A DNA stretch of 64,000 nt from Gymnogyps californianus (lineage: Eukaryota; Chordata; Aves; Accipitriformes; Cathartidae). The DNA lies in contig NC_059500.1 of NCBI RefSeq assembly GCF_018139145.2, positions 52,632,663 through 52,696,662 on the forward strand. The letters are read 5' to 3'. A program made the position numbers and the translations under genes. The notes beneath the pieces are model-generated. The model was not told the DNA's origin. It ran no database searches and saw only the letters and a list, made by a program, of their open reading frames with translations. Shown here one piece after another: positions 35,901 to 48,515 of the stretch. Positions within the stretch are counted from its first letter, which is position 1. Every line of letters starts with the position of its first letter.

Positions 35901-37719
35901 GAAAAAAAAAGGATAAGTAAGAGACTGCTGTGCAGTTCATCCAGCAGATGTATCTTCGATGTCTGAAAGACATATAAGGGCCAATTCTCAATTACCTTTT
36001 GTCTTGATTCTTAGGCATCTGATAAAGAAAGTGTATGTAGGTTGTGGATATTGTGTATGTGGATAAACCAGCATTCACTAGGATTTATTATTCATATAAT
36101 CAAAGAATTTTTAAAATACATACTCAGGTTTAAAATCTGGGTTCAGCCAGCCTTACTAGTTTTGAATAAGAACATCAGTGTAAAAGATGATTTATCCTAT
36201 TGTTACTATAAGAATGCATGCTACAGATCTTATTTAAATACTGGAATACAGCAAGTGAGCAGCAGTTAAAAATCTGTGGCCAACACTTCTTATTTCCAGC
36301 ACCTTCTGTTAGAGCTCAGCCTTTCCATAGAGAAATTTCTCAAATTTCTTAACACAACAATTAATAAATGCGTGCATTTACTACAGTAGTTAAAAATCCA
36401 AAGTTTTGTTACATTTCTGTTATGGGAAGGAGCTTTAATTAAGAAGAAACCATTAAAATGGACCAGTGGCGTGCACTGGTATGGAAGAAAGATAGTTATA
36501 GAGTCGGTTTAGACTGAGATAGTTTTTGAACAATTGTAAGGCAAGTCCTTTTCTGTAGACTCTCTTCCGTTAATTACTTTAGGTTTTTCAACTGCATTGC
36601 GTGAGTAAAATGAATAGTCAGTGCTGCAGAAAGTTGAATAGGCTGTAAAAAATGGCAGACTAGAAGAGAAGAAGATGGTCCATGAGACACTAAAATTATC
36701 TTCCATAATGGACAGCCAGAGACACCTTCTTAATAAGCTCTGTTGTTACTAGAAACAAAGGAGAGCAGCTTCTTTCCCTCTCCTCTGAGATGGAGAGTGC
36801 TTGACTTCTTGACAAGTGTGTTTATCAAGAAGATGTATATTATACCATCCTGGATGTCCTGCTGTTGTGATTCTACTGCTTCTTTCCTCACACTAATGTG
36901 AAATTATGGATCTGCCTGACATGTATCCAGGCTTTGTGAAGGAAAGAAGGAAAGTGCCATATCTCTATTATACTAGAAAGTATAATTTACTAGTCTCCAT
37001 GGGGGGGAGGAGAAAGATATTTTCAGGAAAATGTTTCTGAGGAAAATTGATATGTGTAATTTGCAAATCCTAGCTGTAAAGAGAGCATACATCAAGCTCT
37101 CTTGTCTATGACTGTGAACAGAATACTTAAGTAGATAAAGCTGATGGTGATTGATACTCAAAAGTAAAGAGCGTGTGGGTGGAGTGTATGCTACATCTTC
37201 TTTATTTTCTGTTTATAATAGTATTGGCATCAACAAACACATTATGTTAACCTACTATTCTGATTATACATGAAAATGGGGGAAGATGGGGTGATAATTG
37301 AGATTTAAATATATGGTAATATGTTTCAATTTAGAGGTTTGGGTTTTTTTCCCAGTGTGATGGTGGCAGGGCACAAATATCCCATGGCTCTTGTATTTCA
37401 AGTGAAATAATAAACTGCAGCCAAACATGTAGGCATTTTAGAACATTGTAATTAAAGTTTCTTATACATATTTATATGTTTACATGAAAAGGCAGGTAAT
37501 TGGTGCCATTTATTTGTCAAATGTTTTACACTGGATATGGTTTCAAGAGTATGAATCTTTACAGCTAGGTTTGAAAGGCTGCAGTGGCATAATAATGTGC
37601 AAAAGTTTGCTCTCAACATGCTGCTGTTCTCTTAAGTTCCTCTGAACAGACACCTACTCCATCAATTTATCTATTCCTTTCCCTTCAACTTCACTTTTGT
37701 CTAACTGTTTCCTTTACAG
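32982..37719 (+). other. PTPRD: PTPRD intron with a CR1 insertion (4.7 kb)
   Basis: AT-rich intron holding one CR1 copy (33138-33745), listed separately. The rest, 33746-37719, has only A/T homopolymers (near 35542-35560, 35854-35868 and 35887-35911) and no recognised gene or transposon. It ends gtttcctttacag. Confidence 0.86.
33138..33745 (+). mobile_element. CR1 LINE, internally deleted copy, sense to PTPRD
   Basis: The 5' part (to about 33275) encodes remnants of the reverse transcriptase C-terminal region, with LGGAVDS-like and [20 protein letters not shown] text. It then jumps to [18 protein letters not shown] at about 33288 and runs through [17 protein letters not shown] and [16 protein letters not shown] to the 3' end ggtcccttccaactgcaactattctac. 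Compared with remembered CR1 of this subfamily, several hundred bases between these parts are missing. Frameshifts and stops break the rest. Inactive; it lies in the same direction as the gene. Confidence 0.93.
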
Positions 37720-37810
37720 AGGTTATTACATAGTTATTGTGCCTTTGAAGAGGTCTCGTGGAAAGTTTATCAAACCATGGGAGAGTCCAGATGAAATGGA
37801 ACTAGATGAG
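37720..37810 (+). CDS. PTPRD: PTPRD exon: membrane-proximal ectodomain
   Basis: A 91-nt exon, phase 2 in and phase 0 out, from acceptor tcctttacag to donor gtactg (37811). It reads [16 protein letters not shown], then [14 protein letters not shown]. This membrane-proximal segment is conserved in all LAR receptors and leads into the processing-site exon. The donor gtactg is weaker than most in the gene. Confidence 0.96.
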
Positions 37811-40800
37811 GTACTGTATGTTTTTGTTGTCATCTTCTCCTTTATTAAAGAAACAGTCTTATTAGTGGTATGTGATTAACTCACCAGTTTTAGAAATTTT
37901 GGTTGTCAGGATATTTTATATTTATATTTGAATTAGCCTGTGGGGACTGAAACAAAAGTTCAAATTACTTAAATTAGAAGACAATAAAGACATTAAGTTG
38001 CAATAAAGCACACAAAGTGTCTGATCTTTGTTGGCATTAATATTTTATTCTTTTCCTGTTGTAAAGCGTAATGCAAAAGTGCAGGAGGTGAAATTAGTTG
38101 TCAGCAAAAGCTTAATCACCAATGATATGAACTCTAATAAAGGTCTGGTTCATTAGTGGGCTGTTTACTAAGCCTGTAACAAATGCTAAATTGCAATTTG
38201 CACTGCAATTTAACATTTGACCTTCTTGTGGTGTTTTTACCCAATTCTCACATACTGTAATGCTTCTGGTTAGTAATCTGTTACAGTAGTCCCCATTCTA
38301 CTGACAGTTTGTGCTCAGAAATAAATGAAGTAGGAAAGAGCAATAATGTGTCGTCATTTGACACTATAAATGACATTAACCCAAAGCGTGGAAGTACTTT
38401 CATTTTAGCAGTAAGCTCAATAATACTAGAAATCAATTCATGATGTTATTGATATAATAATAATTCCAGGAAATATAGTGTCAGCATTCAGTCCTGTCTT
38501 CTGTTTTACTGAAGGACAATATAGCTCATGTGAACTTGTCTTTCTTCTTTCAATCTGTAAATTTGGAATAATACTAATATTTATTACTGTAAAGCTCTTC
38601 TGAGAGCCCCATATGAAAGCCCTGTACAAAAGACAGGTGGTGGTGTTATTATTGTTGTATCTGGCTAAGATTTTAGATCTCATTCAGATGCTATGCTGAT
38701 TTGTACATGTAATATCTCTGTAATTCAAAGACCAGAGATCAAAGTCAGTTTCTTTACTCCTGATTTAGTGATCTTTTGACTGGATCCTGTCTATTTTTCC
38801 ATTTTTCTTTTGATGGATTCAAGAGGTTTATGTTACAGAGATGCTTCACCATATGCTTCCCCATAATACAATCACTGGAAAGTGATGATCATCTGCGAGT
38901 AATCACAAGGCTTTTTTTCCCTCTTCCCATTGACAAAATGGATATCAATTTCAATGTTTGTACCAAAATGTAAGGAAAATAAACATCTTCACCAAACTAA
39001 CACTGCTGTAGAAAGCTTTCAAAATATAAACAGGGGTCATTCAGTCTTTAGTCTGTTTTCTGATCAGAAAAGGCAAAGAAGAGTATGTACAGCAACACAG
39101 AATCCTTAATCAGAAGATTAAAAACAACTGTTCAAAGGAAGGCATGGGTTTTGTTACTGCTGACTGACTGATTGAAGCCTGTTTCCTCTTGACCAGTTTG
39201 ATTTATGTGATCATCTCATTTGATTCAATTGTAGTGATGACTTGCTTTGATCTATTAACTTCTTCCTTTTAAAAGAACTTGGATTGTAAATGCCATCAGC
39301 TCATGATCATAGTCCTAGGTGACATCAAATACAGTTAAACAGTAGAACTCTGACAGCAAGATCCATATAGTAAAGGAAAACTGATTTAATATTACCACCC
39401 ACTTTTAACATCCAATGACTGTAGTCACATTCAGCAGCTTTAACAGATTAAAGGATAGGTGCCAGATGACATTGAACTTTTTGGCAATTAAATTCTACGG
39501 GTCCTGCTGATTCCCATAACAAAGGGTCATTTTAATCATCCTGCAAGTTGCGGTGCATTAATCTGTATAACAGATTGATAAAGAGCATTTATTAATTCAG
39601 AAATATTTGGGTCAGGGTGGGTTGTTTCCCACTTCTGCTGATATAATTGAGACTACATTGTAGAATTAATGGTGGAAGAAATAAGATATGCATTGACTGG
39701 AAAATGAAAATTGTTTCTGATAAAGAACTAAGCCCCTTGATCTATCTTTTACAATTGCCACCAATACATATAGTAAGTACTGAGTAGAGGAAAAATCAAA
39801 AGCGGGCAGCAACTATATTTCATGCTAACTGATCCATTTTCTGTTACTTAAAAGACTATTTTACTTCCAGCTTTAGAAAATACATGCATATTGTTATTAG
39901 GTGTACCATTCCTGACAAACATGTGAAAGCAGTGGCACAATAAATAAATTTGGAAAAAAAACCCACCAAAGCTAACCACACTACTCTCCGAGCAAATAGT
40001 TCCTGACAGTCAAGTGAAGATATTTGTGCATGTCTTTTTTTTTTTTAGTACAATTTCAGATATCTGGCTAGTATCAGAAAGGATTGGGCAATAGATTTTC
40101 CAAAGAAGTATGTTCCAAGTATTTTGCTTAGATTGTCAGAAGAAAAGTATTTGCTGAAAACACTATTTTGGAGTGTTACCTCCAGTACATAACTGACCAG
40201 TCCAAAAGACTCTCCAGGCTTATTGTAGTTACCTAATCATCCTGGTTCCTTGAATCTCAACTCTGAAAGAAACTGAGAGATGCAGAATCTTAAAAGAGCA
40301 GACAATGGACTAGATATTGTGTATCTGAAAATAATAGTTATTAGAGATACAATCCTTTTTTATTAACTCAAAATTTCATTTTATCTTGAATATCTTGAGA
40401 TCTAGTGACTTTAAATAGATATGTCATGTAAATAAATGAAATATAAGCAAAATATTATGATTTGCAGTAAGTATTGCCTAGTAGGATTACTTTGGATTTG
40501 TGAGCAATAAAACCTAAATCAAAGCCTGCATGTTAAGTCTTAAATCAATTCAGTAATTTTATTGAAATCCTGGTATAAAGTACAACAGGAGAGATATGTG
40601 CAAGTAATGATATTTGGCAACAACCCCATTTATATATGAAACATGAATGAGGCCAGAGGTTCACCTGAGGTCTGTTCAGTCATGTGTAATCAGTGTCACA
40701 GACAAAGTTTTTATCTACACACAAGCACACCTAAGTTTAGCTGGCCTTAGGTGATGAATAACCACCTTTGAAAAAGTTGAACACATTTTGTTTGACTCAG

Positions 40801-43800
40801 GCTAATTAACTTTCAGCATTCATAGCCAAAACTCAGTTTCTGATCACTTCACCCACTGTAATACAGTACTTCAGTATTGCTGTCTGCTACATATATACAT
40901 TTTATGTTACTATTTCAAATGCAAGAAATAATTAAGATCAAACATTTTTCTTCCCCTTTCAATCTCAATCTAATTTTGATTGCAGTACTCTTGCGGTATT
41001 TTGATATTTTATTATGAGTTGTTTAAAATCTAAATTGTAAATATGGTGTAATCTGGAAACATACGATAAAAAATTTGAGGTGGCCACACAAATGAGTTTA
41101 AATTCCAGTGGAAACTGTACCCATAAATGAAAATATCGATTATCTTTGAGGATGGCTCGAGACACATACCTCTCCTCGTACTGCAGTACTTACAGCTCCT
41201 GACTTCCAGTTAGTATACATATCACATTGTTATTACCTGAATATCTACCTTTGTGTTTCAGCAGGCTTCAGGATAGTCAGTGCTCAGCCCTCTGCATAGC
41301 TGTTATTATCTTTATAAAAGATGGCTTCATATAGATACAAACTTTTCACAGAGTGCTTCCCTCAGCAGATCTTATAAAGGCTGAAGCAACCTGGAACAAA
41401 CTTGGATTAGTTTCTGCCTCATGTTCTGCCCTCAGTAACTCTACCCGGGGCATCAGAAGCTACTAACAGATGTGAGAGTCACCTTCAATAAAACAACTAA
41501 ATAGAAATCTTCTTAATATTACAGTTCTCTACTGCCCTCATTTTTATACCATGCAAATTTACTCTAGCTGCTCATTAAACTGTTTAGGAAGAATGAAAGA
41601 CAGATATGGACTGCTGATTGTAATAGAGTCCTTGAGTAATGAATAATGATTTCTAGTCTCAAATTATGGCCAGTTCTTTTTTGCTCAGGGGGTCTATTGC
41701 AGTGTACCAGCTTTTGTGTTGGAACGTGGCAACTGATAGAGTTAAATGAATGTAAAATATCTGCAACAGAGAACAGACTCAACCTTAGAGCTGGAAAGCA
41801 GTTGGCTGTGTAGATCTTCGAAGGGTGACATCCAAATGCCCTCAATGCTAAGGAAGTTTGAATGCAAGTGGTATAGGTTGCTTCCGTGTCTGTCTGTAGC
41901 CTGTGTTTGAAATATGTACTTCAATGAGAAGGGCTGTTAAAGTAATCAGTATTAAAAGCTTCTGTCTCAGTAGCAGAGTGAATAGTAGGTTGTTTTACAT
42001 GCATCAGAATTGTTAATTGTGTAATTGCAAAATACAAGATCCCATGTGGGGAAGGCAAGAAGATGTGCTAGCTAAGCTGAGGCCTAACACTGAAGAGGAT
42101 GAAGCAAGAGAGAGCTTCCCTATCTAAACATGTTCTTTAAAATGAAAATATATAGCGAAGATAAGATTTTAATCTCTTTTTTTTAATTGATCTCTGTCTA
42201 GCTCTGGAGATTTGTTTCCTCCTCCTAAAAAAGAAGTTTGTGTTAATCTATTGTATTAGCACTATTTGTGTGCTGAAAAGCCTAAAACAACTGTGTGACC
42301 TTGGAAAAATTTATGATTGCAGTCTGAGACTACGGGACATTGAATAATTTTCATAAGTGAAAAACGAGGAGAACTGTAAAGAGGCCTTAGAAGTCATCAC
42401 TTATCACCCAGGAAAAGTTCAGGCTCCTTGTAATCAAATCAGATTAATATTTGTTGAATGCCAGTATATCTAAAGTGATAAAAGGTATTGAATAAGCATT
42501 TGTCTGATTTAAAAAGTAATTCATCAATGGATTATACCCACTGAGTTTAAGTTCCTTCATTAGTTAGTATATGTTTTACAAGTTTGAGCCTAACATCTAA
42601 TCTTGTCGTAAATGTGCTGATGTAAATTTTACCTTTGTTCATCAGAAGAGATGTTTTATGAAACAAGGAAAAGTTACATTTTGAAAGTCAGATTAGGCAG
42701 TTAAAAGCTGAAGTGTGGGTTATGTGTGATAGGGTGTTGGATAGTATTTTGTAGTCTAGCAGGAGACAAGTTGTCTTAGGATTCATAGGTCCTGTTATTG
42801 ATTCCTATCACCAATCTATTGTGTAGTGTTGTACAAACCATGAAGAACACAACTTTTGGTGGTTTTGAACAAGTAAAATGGCAGTAGATTTCAGGTTTGG
42901 GATGGAAGATCGGCTTACAAACCACTCCTGTAAACTCTTCTGCACTTCATTTACTGTTTGTGAAATACATTGGAAAGCACTCTTTCCCTGAGATGTTCAG
43001 CAATTTAATATTGCCAGAGTGCTTGGTAGTCCTCATGTTAAGAGAGAAGAAAAAAAAAGGCTATTCATAGCTACTTAGTGTTGAGTTGTTTGTATTTCAG
43101 AGTTACCAGAAAAAGTTTTAAAAAGTTAATATAAATTGATTTTAAAAAATTAGGATTTTTTTTTCAGTTTTGTGGGGTTTATTCCTGGTTTTTAAATAAT
43201 TATATCATATGACTCACTAAGCTTTGTTGGATTGAACAGGAGATAAGAAAGTACCTTGCATATTCACAGAGAGGGAGAAAATACTATTAAACATTAGGGA
43301 AGTGATTGTCCCTTTGAACTCAGTACTGGTGAGGCCACACCTCGAATACTGTGTTCAGTTTTGGGCCCCTCACTACAAGAAAAACATTGAGGTGCTGGAG
43401 GGCGTCCAAAGAAGGGCAACGAAGGTGGTGAAGGGTCTAGAGAACAAGTCCTATGAGGAGCAGCCGAGGGAGCTGGGGTTGTTTAGCCTGGAAAAAAGAA
43501 GGCTGAGGGGAGACCTTATCGCTCTGTATAACTACCTGAAAGGAGGTTGTAGCAAGGTGAATGTTGGTCTCTTTGCCCGGTAACAAGTGATAGAATGAGA
43601 GGAAACGGCCTCAAGTTGTGTCAGGGGAGGTTTAGATTGGATATTAGGAAAAATTTCTTCACTGAAAGAGTTGTCAAGCATAGGAACAGGCTGCCCAGGG
43701 AAGTGGTTGAGTCACCATCCCTGGCGGTATTTAAAAGATGTGTAGATGTGGCGCTTAGGGACATGGTTCAGTGGTGGACTTGGCAGTGTTAGGTTAACGG

Positions 43801-44257
43801 TTGGACTCCATGATCTTAAAGTTCTTTTCCAATGTAAATGACTCCATGATTCTATTCTATGACTGACCTCATATGTAAATACAGACACATATGTATAAGA
43901 TGTGTGTATATATATGTCCTCAGAGAAGATATATTGCTTTATTAGCTTCCCCCCCTCCCTGAGACAACAATATCAGACACTGAAAATTGATCTAATTGTT
44001 TTATGTTTGTAGTCCGGGCAGTGCAATTGCTACCTAGTATCTTATCATAACAAGAAATTGGAAGATTTTGCAAGAACTGATTTAGTGACACTGATATGCC
44101 CCATGAAATGTGGATAAATTGTATTTTTGTAGTTCCTGGTCATGCATTAAATTTTCTCATTACATTGTCAATAAGTTACATTAAAATTGTTTACAGTTAT
44201 CTTTCTGTTCTTGCTTTCTCTCTCTCTCTGTCTCTTCCCCCTCCTTTCGTTCTAAAG
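37811..44257 (+). other. PTPRD: PTPRD intron before the processing-site exon (6.4 kb)
   Basis: AT-rich intron. The first 5.4 kb has no recognised transposon; a CR1 copy lies at 43292-43863. Stretches near 38010-38240, 39460-39610 and 40640-40860 look less random, with homeodomain-, SOX- and GATA-like words, and may be conserved non-coding elements. It ends with a long CT repeat and acceptor cgttctaaag. Confidence 0.85.
43292..43863 (+). mobile_element. CR1 LINE 3' fragment, sense to PTPRD
   Basis: Encodes, in broken frame, [35 protein letters not shown], then [19 protein letters not shown] and [18 protein letters not shown], the C-terminal end of the CR1 reverse transcriptase protein. It finishes with ggttggactccatgatctt and actccatgattctattctatgac, the typical CR1 3' end. 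It is 5'-truncated and interrupted by a stop near 43584, so inactive. Relatively little decay suggests a fairly young insertion. Confidence 0.96.
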
Positions 44258-44467
44258 CTGCTTAAGGAGATAGCTAGGAAACGCAGAAGCATTCGTCTTG
44301 GGAGGGAAGTTGAATTAAAGCCATATATTGCAGCTCACTTTGAAGTTCTTCCTACGGAGTTCACGTTGGGGGATAAGAAGCATTATGGTGGCTTTGAGAA
44401 TAAGCAACTGCAGAGTGGTCAAGAATATGTCTTCTTTGTGTTGGCTGTAATGGAGCACTCAGAATCT
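44258..44467 (+). CDS. PTPRD: PTPRD exon: proprotein-convertase processing site region
   Basis: A 210-nt exon, phase 0 to 0, from acceptor ttctaaag to donor gtaagt (44468). It starts [17 protein letters not shown]; the RKRR motif (codons 44276-44287) is the furin-type site at which LAR receptors are cut into an extracellular E-subunit and a transmembrane P-subunit that stay non-covalently bound. It continues [32 protein letters not shown] and ends LAVMEHSES. This is the most membrane-proximal folded part of the ectodomain. The site is intact. Confidence 0.97.
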
Positions 44468-46019
44468 GTAAGTTAGTTAATATTTTTCAATCCCAAAATT
44501 GTCTTTCCACAATCATGAAGACATTTTTTTCAATGCTTATTCCACTTCACAAAAGCTATTTTCTTACAATATGTCAGAGCATCTCTAAAGCGAGTGTTTC
44601 CTTGCTTAGTTCCAATTAATTCCTTGAACTTTTCTATTTTGCTTGCATCTTTATGTTTTACTTCTGCATATAACTGAAACGTAAGGATTACCTTTTGTTA
44701 GCTGTGTTGTGATCCTCTGCAAAGTACATGCTCTGCTATTTGAGATCATTGACACAGGTTCTGAGGCATGAACTTCATAGCAGCATCTTTCTCAAAGTAT
44801 TTAAAAAAGAGTTCCTCTCTTGCCTTGGAAAGATCCATTGAATCAGAGACATGCACAGATAGCCTCTTTAGTTCCAGTCATTCCCTGACAACTTTATCAG
44901 TGAATTGTTAGAAAGTTAGAATATAATTCAATAATAAGGAAAATTCCTGAGGTGAGCTAAATAATGAGCTGTCATTCCTCTTTATGTAATTCATCTTGTA
45001 GTTATGTCCCTTTATGCTTGAGCTAATCTACTGCATGTGATATAGTCAAAAAAAAAAAAAAAAACAGAAACAGAACTGTTGAAAGAAGTTGCAATATACA
45101 TTAACATTTTAACATACAGTGTGTAATATGGTATCTTTCTAATTGGTACCTAAACCTGACAGGTATATTTGCTGGCTCAACCACTTGAAACTACTACACC
45201 AATAAACTGAATTTCAGTCAAATGCTTCCGGCGTGTAACCTCACAATTGCTTTGTTGATGTCAACAGAATTTGCCTACTTAAACAATGAGGTGGTAGTTT
45301 CAATTTGAACACTTTTGGATACATAGCTTCATTTGAAAATAAAATAAGGGCTTCCTGGAAGTTCTAACATAAATCAAAAGTTCCCCTTTCACTTTTTGAC
45401 AGTGGCTGCGTAGACAGAGATTTCTGAAGGTGCTGCATCAGAAAGGTTCAAACTGGAGAAAGTAGACAGCTTTTGGCTATAAAGTTAGATGGCCAAAAAT
45501 CTGTGTGTCAGAAATAACCTGTACTAAAATTGATCTTTTCAATACAAAGTACCATTTCTTATGTATTTTTCTAAATTAATTCAGGCATTGGTCATTTAAT
45601 ATAACTCTAAGGTTATTACTTCATTAGAGAGAAATCAAGATCAAAAAGCAGGAATAAATAGGGTTGTAAATTTACAGCTGAAAAGGCTGGCATGGCAAAA
45701 TATATGCAGGGGCCTACGGTTGAAGATTTCAAAAGGCATTACTAAACTTACAATATGGACAATATCTGGTTTAGCATGCCATCTGAAACATCTATGTGAT
45801 TAAATAGCATGAGGTGGTCACAGAGTGAAGAGTTTGTAAGGGTGAGTGAGCTTCAACTCCCAATGCTCCAGTGTATCTGCTCTCAATATAGCTGGTTTTC
45901 TTCTAGGACTATAGATCCTACTGGTGTATGAGTTGTAACTTGTGAAGGATGTTTTTCCCGATATTCAAAATACTTTTTACATAAGGTTTCTTCTTCAGAG
46001 AACACAAAATTTCTCTGTT

Positions 46020-46260
46020 GATTGGGAGAATGGTGAACTTGCTTTACAAGAAGGCATGGGGAGGTCTGAATTTGTTTAACTTAGTAAATAGAAGCTGAGA
46101 GAGCTTATGATTACAGTCTATAAACATCTTAAGCATGTTATCAAAAGGAAGGAAAAAAATAGATAAATTTGGCAAAATAATAAATGAGTTTAAATTAATC
46201 ATTAATACAGGTAGGTTGAAAATTAAAAGCAAAATCCTATTGATTGGAGAACAGGTAGTA
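46020..46260 (+). mobile_element. Possible ancient, heavily decayed CR1-like LINE
   Basis: The text ggtctgaatttgtttaac, gctgagagagcttatgatt, acagtctataaacatctt and ttgaaaattaaaagcaaaa follows, with many changes, the order of the CR1 C-terminal coding region ([19 protein letters not shown], then the RFKLEIRRxF-like part). Too diverged to be sure. If real, it is far older than the other CR1 copies here. Confidence 0.4.
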
Positions 46261-46325
46261 AGTGCTCACACTGTTGTCCCTCAGTATCCTTCTGTATCCC
46301 TTTCCAGGCTTTTTTTCTGCCAGCT

Positions 46326-46923
46326 TGTCATGGTTTAACCCCAGTCAGCACTAAGAACCACGCAGCCGCTCCCTCACTCCCCCCCTGCCCCACAGTGGGA
46401 TGGGGAGGAGAATCAGGAAAGAAGGTAAAACTCATGGGTTGAGATAAGGACAGTTTAATAACTAAAGTACAATACTAACAATAATAATAATGAAATATAA
46501 TAATAATAATAATAATGAAAAGGAATATAACAAAAAAAAGGAGAGAGGAGAAAAAAGAGGGGGGAAAAAAACACAACAGTGATGCACAATGCAATTGCTC
46601 ACCACCCACTGACTGATGCCAGAGCCGCTATCCGCCCCTCCCGGCCAACTCCCCCCAGTTTATATACTGGGCATGACGTTCCATGGTATGGAATATCCCT
46701 TTGGCTAGTCCAGGTCAGCTGCCCCAGCTATGCTCCCTCCCAGCTTCTTGCACACCTGCTTGCTGGCAGAGCATGGGAAACTGAAAAGTCCTTGGCTTAA
46801 GATGAGCGCTATTATAACACACTTTAGTTGTTCCTCAATGTTACTCTCACACTAAATCCAAAACACAGCACTGTACCAGCTACTAAGAAGAGAGTTAACT
46901 CTGTCCCAGCCGAAACCAGGACA
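46326..46923 (-). mobile_element. Solo LTR of an avian endogenous retrovirus
   Basis: About 598 bp beginning tgtcatggtttaacccc and ending cgaaaccaggaca, so with TG...CA ends. I recognise this as an LTR family widespread in bird genomes. Read on the minus strand it has a CRE-like/TATA arrangement (the TATA-like word is at 46659-46666 on the + strand as tttatata) followed by an ATTAAA-type signal, which supports minus orientation. An AAT repeat (46480-46517) and a purine-rich tract lie inside. No internal viral genes or second LTR are present, so it is a solo LTR. A clean target-site duplication was not seen (cagct left, ctgct right). Confidence 0.85.
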
Positions 46924-48354
46924 CTGCTCTAAAGGAAGAGGCTAAATACAAAGAGTTTCTTACTGTAGCAATGGGCTTTTTTCTGTCTTTTGAGAATACT
47001 GAAGCTGGGAAAAAAAACTCAGTCAGCTCAGGTGTTTCAGGGATGGAACATGAAGACTCCCCAATTTCTAAACAGCAATCACAGACTTTTAAAACGTTTG
47101 GTGCCAGGTTTAGTAAAAGAGCATAACATAACTGGATATTCTTGGCATGGGTACTGGTTCAGTACCAGCTAGTGTAAGTACTTCAGCTTTGCCGGTCCTA
47201 ATCCTATCTCTGACCTTAAACCCAGACACTGTCATAGCCCAGAACCCAAAACAAGGCCAAATGAAGTGTAAAAAAACATGTCTCCTTTGATAACGCTTGT
47301 CCTGGCTTAGGGCATCTTTCAGAGTACAGTGCAAACACGGTAAATGAAAACTAGTCTCTTCTCCTGGTTATCTTATTCTATCTTAGCTGGGATTTCTGAT
47401 CTACTGCTGAATCAAGTTTTCAAGTCCTTGTTTAGTGCTGGTGGAGACACTGCAGCAAAGACAAGAAAAAAGTACAAACCATTCTACACTTCTGACATTA
47501 CTGTAGCTCAGAGTTCTTTACATGATTCAATTTTAGCAGGCTGGCTCCTCAGCCTCTCCTGTCTGTAATTTTAACTCTGCACTCAGCCATAGATCAGACA
47601 TCTCTGGTCAGACCAGAATAAAAAAAAGTTATTATTTTCTTATCACAGGTCTTATCCTAGACCAGCTGGCTTTACACCATCCAGTAAGGCAAAAGGTTTT
47701 CAGTGGCCTCTGTTGAGTCCTAATTCTATTTCCATCCCTAAGAAAGATTTGAGTATTTAGCTTCCCTTCATATTCTACAGTGGCTTCCCCTATTTTTCAG
47801 TCTTAAATTCAAGTTGTATCCATCTTCTGTGAGAACACTCCATCAGACAGTTTTTGAATGATCAAAATGCACCCTAGTATTGCGATAAGACCCTTTTCTA
47901 GGAACCTCCTACATTCAGTCCCCTTTATTTTTACCTATAGCACTCTCATTCGTTCAGAAATACCCTTTCATATCTTGCAGGAAGAAATAGTGTTAAGCCA
48001 ATATGAAACTAAAACAAAAACCAAAATGAGTAACTGATGGGTTATATTTCTGGGTTTCCTAATACTTCATTTTCTCATTCTCTGCTTAAGTTGCAAAATG
48101 TTCTGTGAAGGACTGTGTTACCTCATTTGCCTGCAGGTCACTGCTAATATGTGGAGCACAAAATAAAGATAGTTAATAACAACACGCTGTTCAGTTTGCA
48201 AGTTTATATACTGCCTGACTTCAAGAAAAATAGCATTTTTGCATTGCTGTGTTCATTGCATCATTATCTTATATAGATTTATTTTAGATCTAGGATAGTT
48301 AATATTTTAAATGCACTCCTTTATCATTAAGTAAGATTTATTTTATTTGTATAG

Positions 48355-48515
48355 ACCATGTATGCAACCAGCCCATATTCTGATCCTGTTGTGTCGATGG
48401 ATCTTGATCCCCAACCAATTACAGATGAGGAAGAAGGCTTGATTTGGGTGGTTGGACCAGTTCTTGCAGTGGTGTTTATCATCTGTATTGTTATTGCTAT
48501 ACTTCTTTATAAAAG
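48355..48515 (+). CDS. PTPRD: PTPRD exon: transmembrane helix
   Basis: A 161-nt exon, phase 0 in and phase 2 out, donor gtaagt (48516). It reads [16 protein letters not shown], then [15 protein letters not shown] and a continuous hydrophobic run to AILLYK. The hydrophobic stretch spans exon residues 29-52 (48439-48510), a typical single-pass helix of about 24 residues with an acidic DEEE before it and Lys after it, as expected for a type I membrane protein. The two leftover bases AG become Arg with the next constitutive exon or Ser with the microexon at 53814. Confidence 0.98.

Larger units (their letters stand above)
44468..48354 (+). other. PTPRD: PTPRD intron before the transmembrane exon (3.9 kb)
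   Basis: Contains a possible ancient CR1 (46020-46260) directly followed by a solo LTR (46326-46923), listed separately. The flanks 44468-46019 and 46924-48354 are AT-rich with an A run near 45048-45064 and no recognised gene. It ends ttttatttgtatag. Confidence 0.86.

Noticed and set aside
46579..46800. 73-codon open frame in the LTR region
   Set aside because: It lies wholly inside the solo LTR; no retroviral gene is recognisable and no internal viral region is present.
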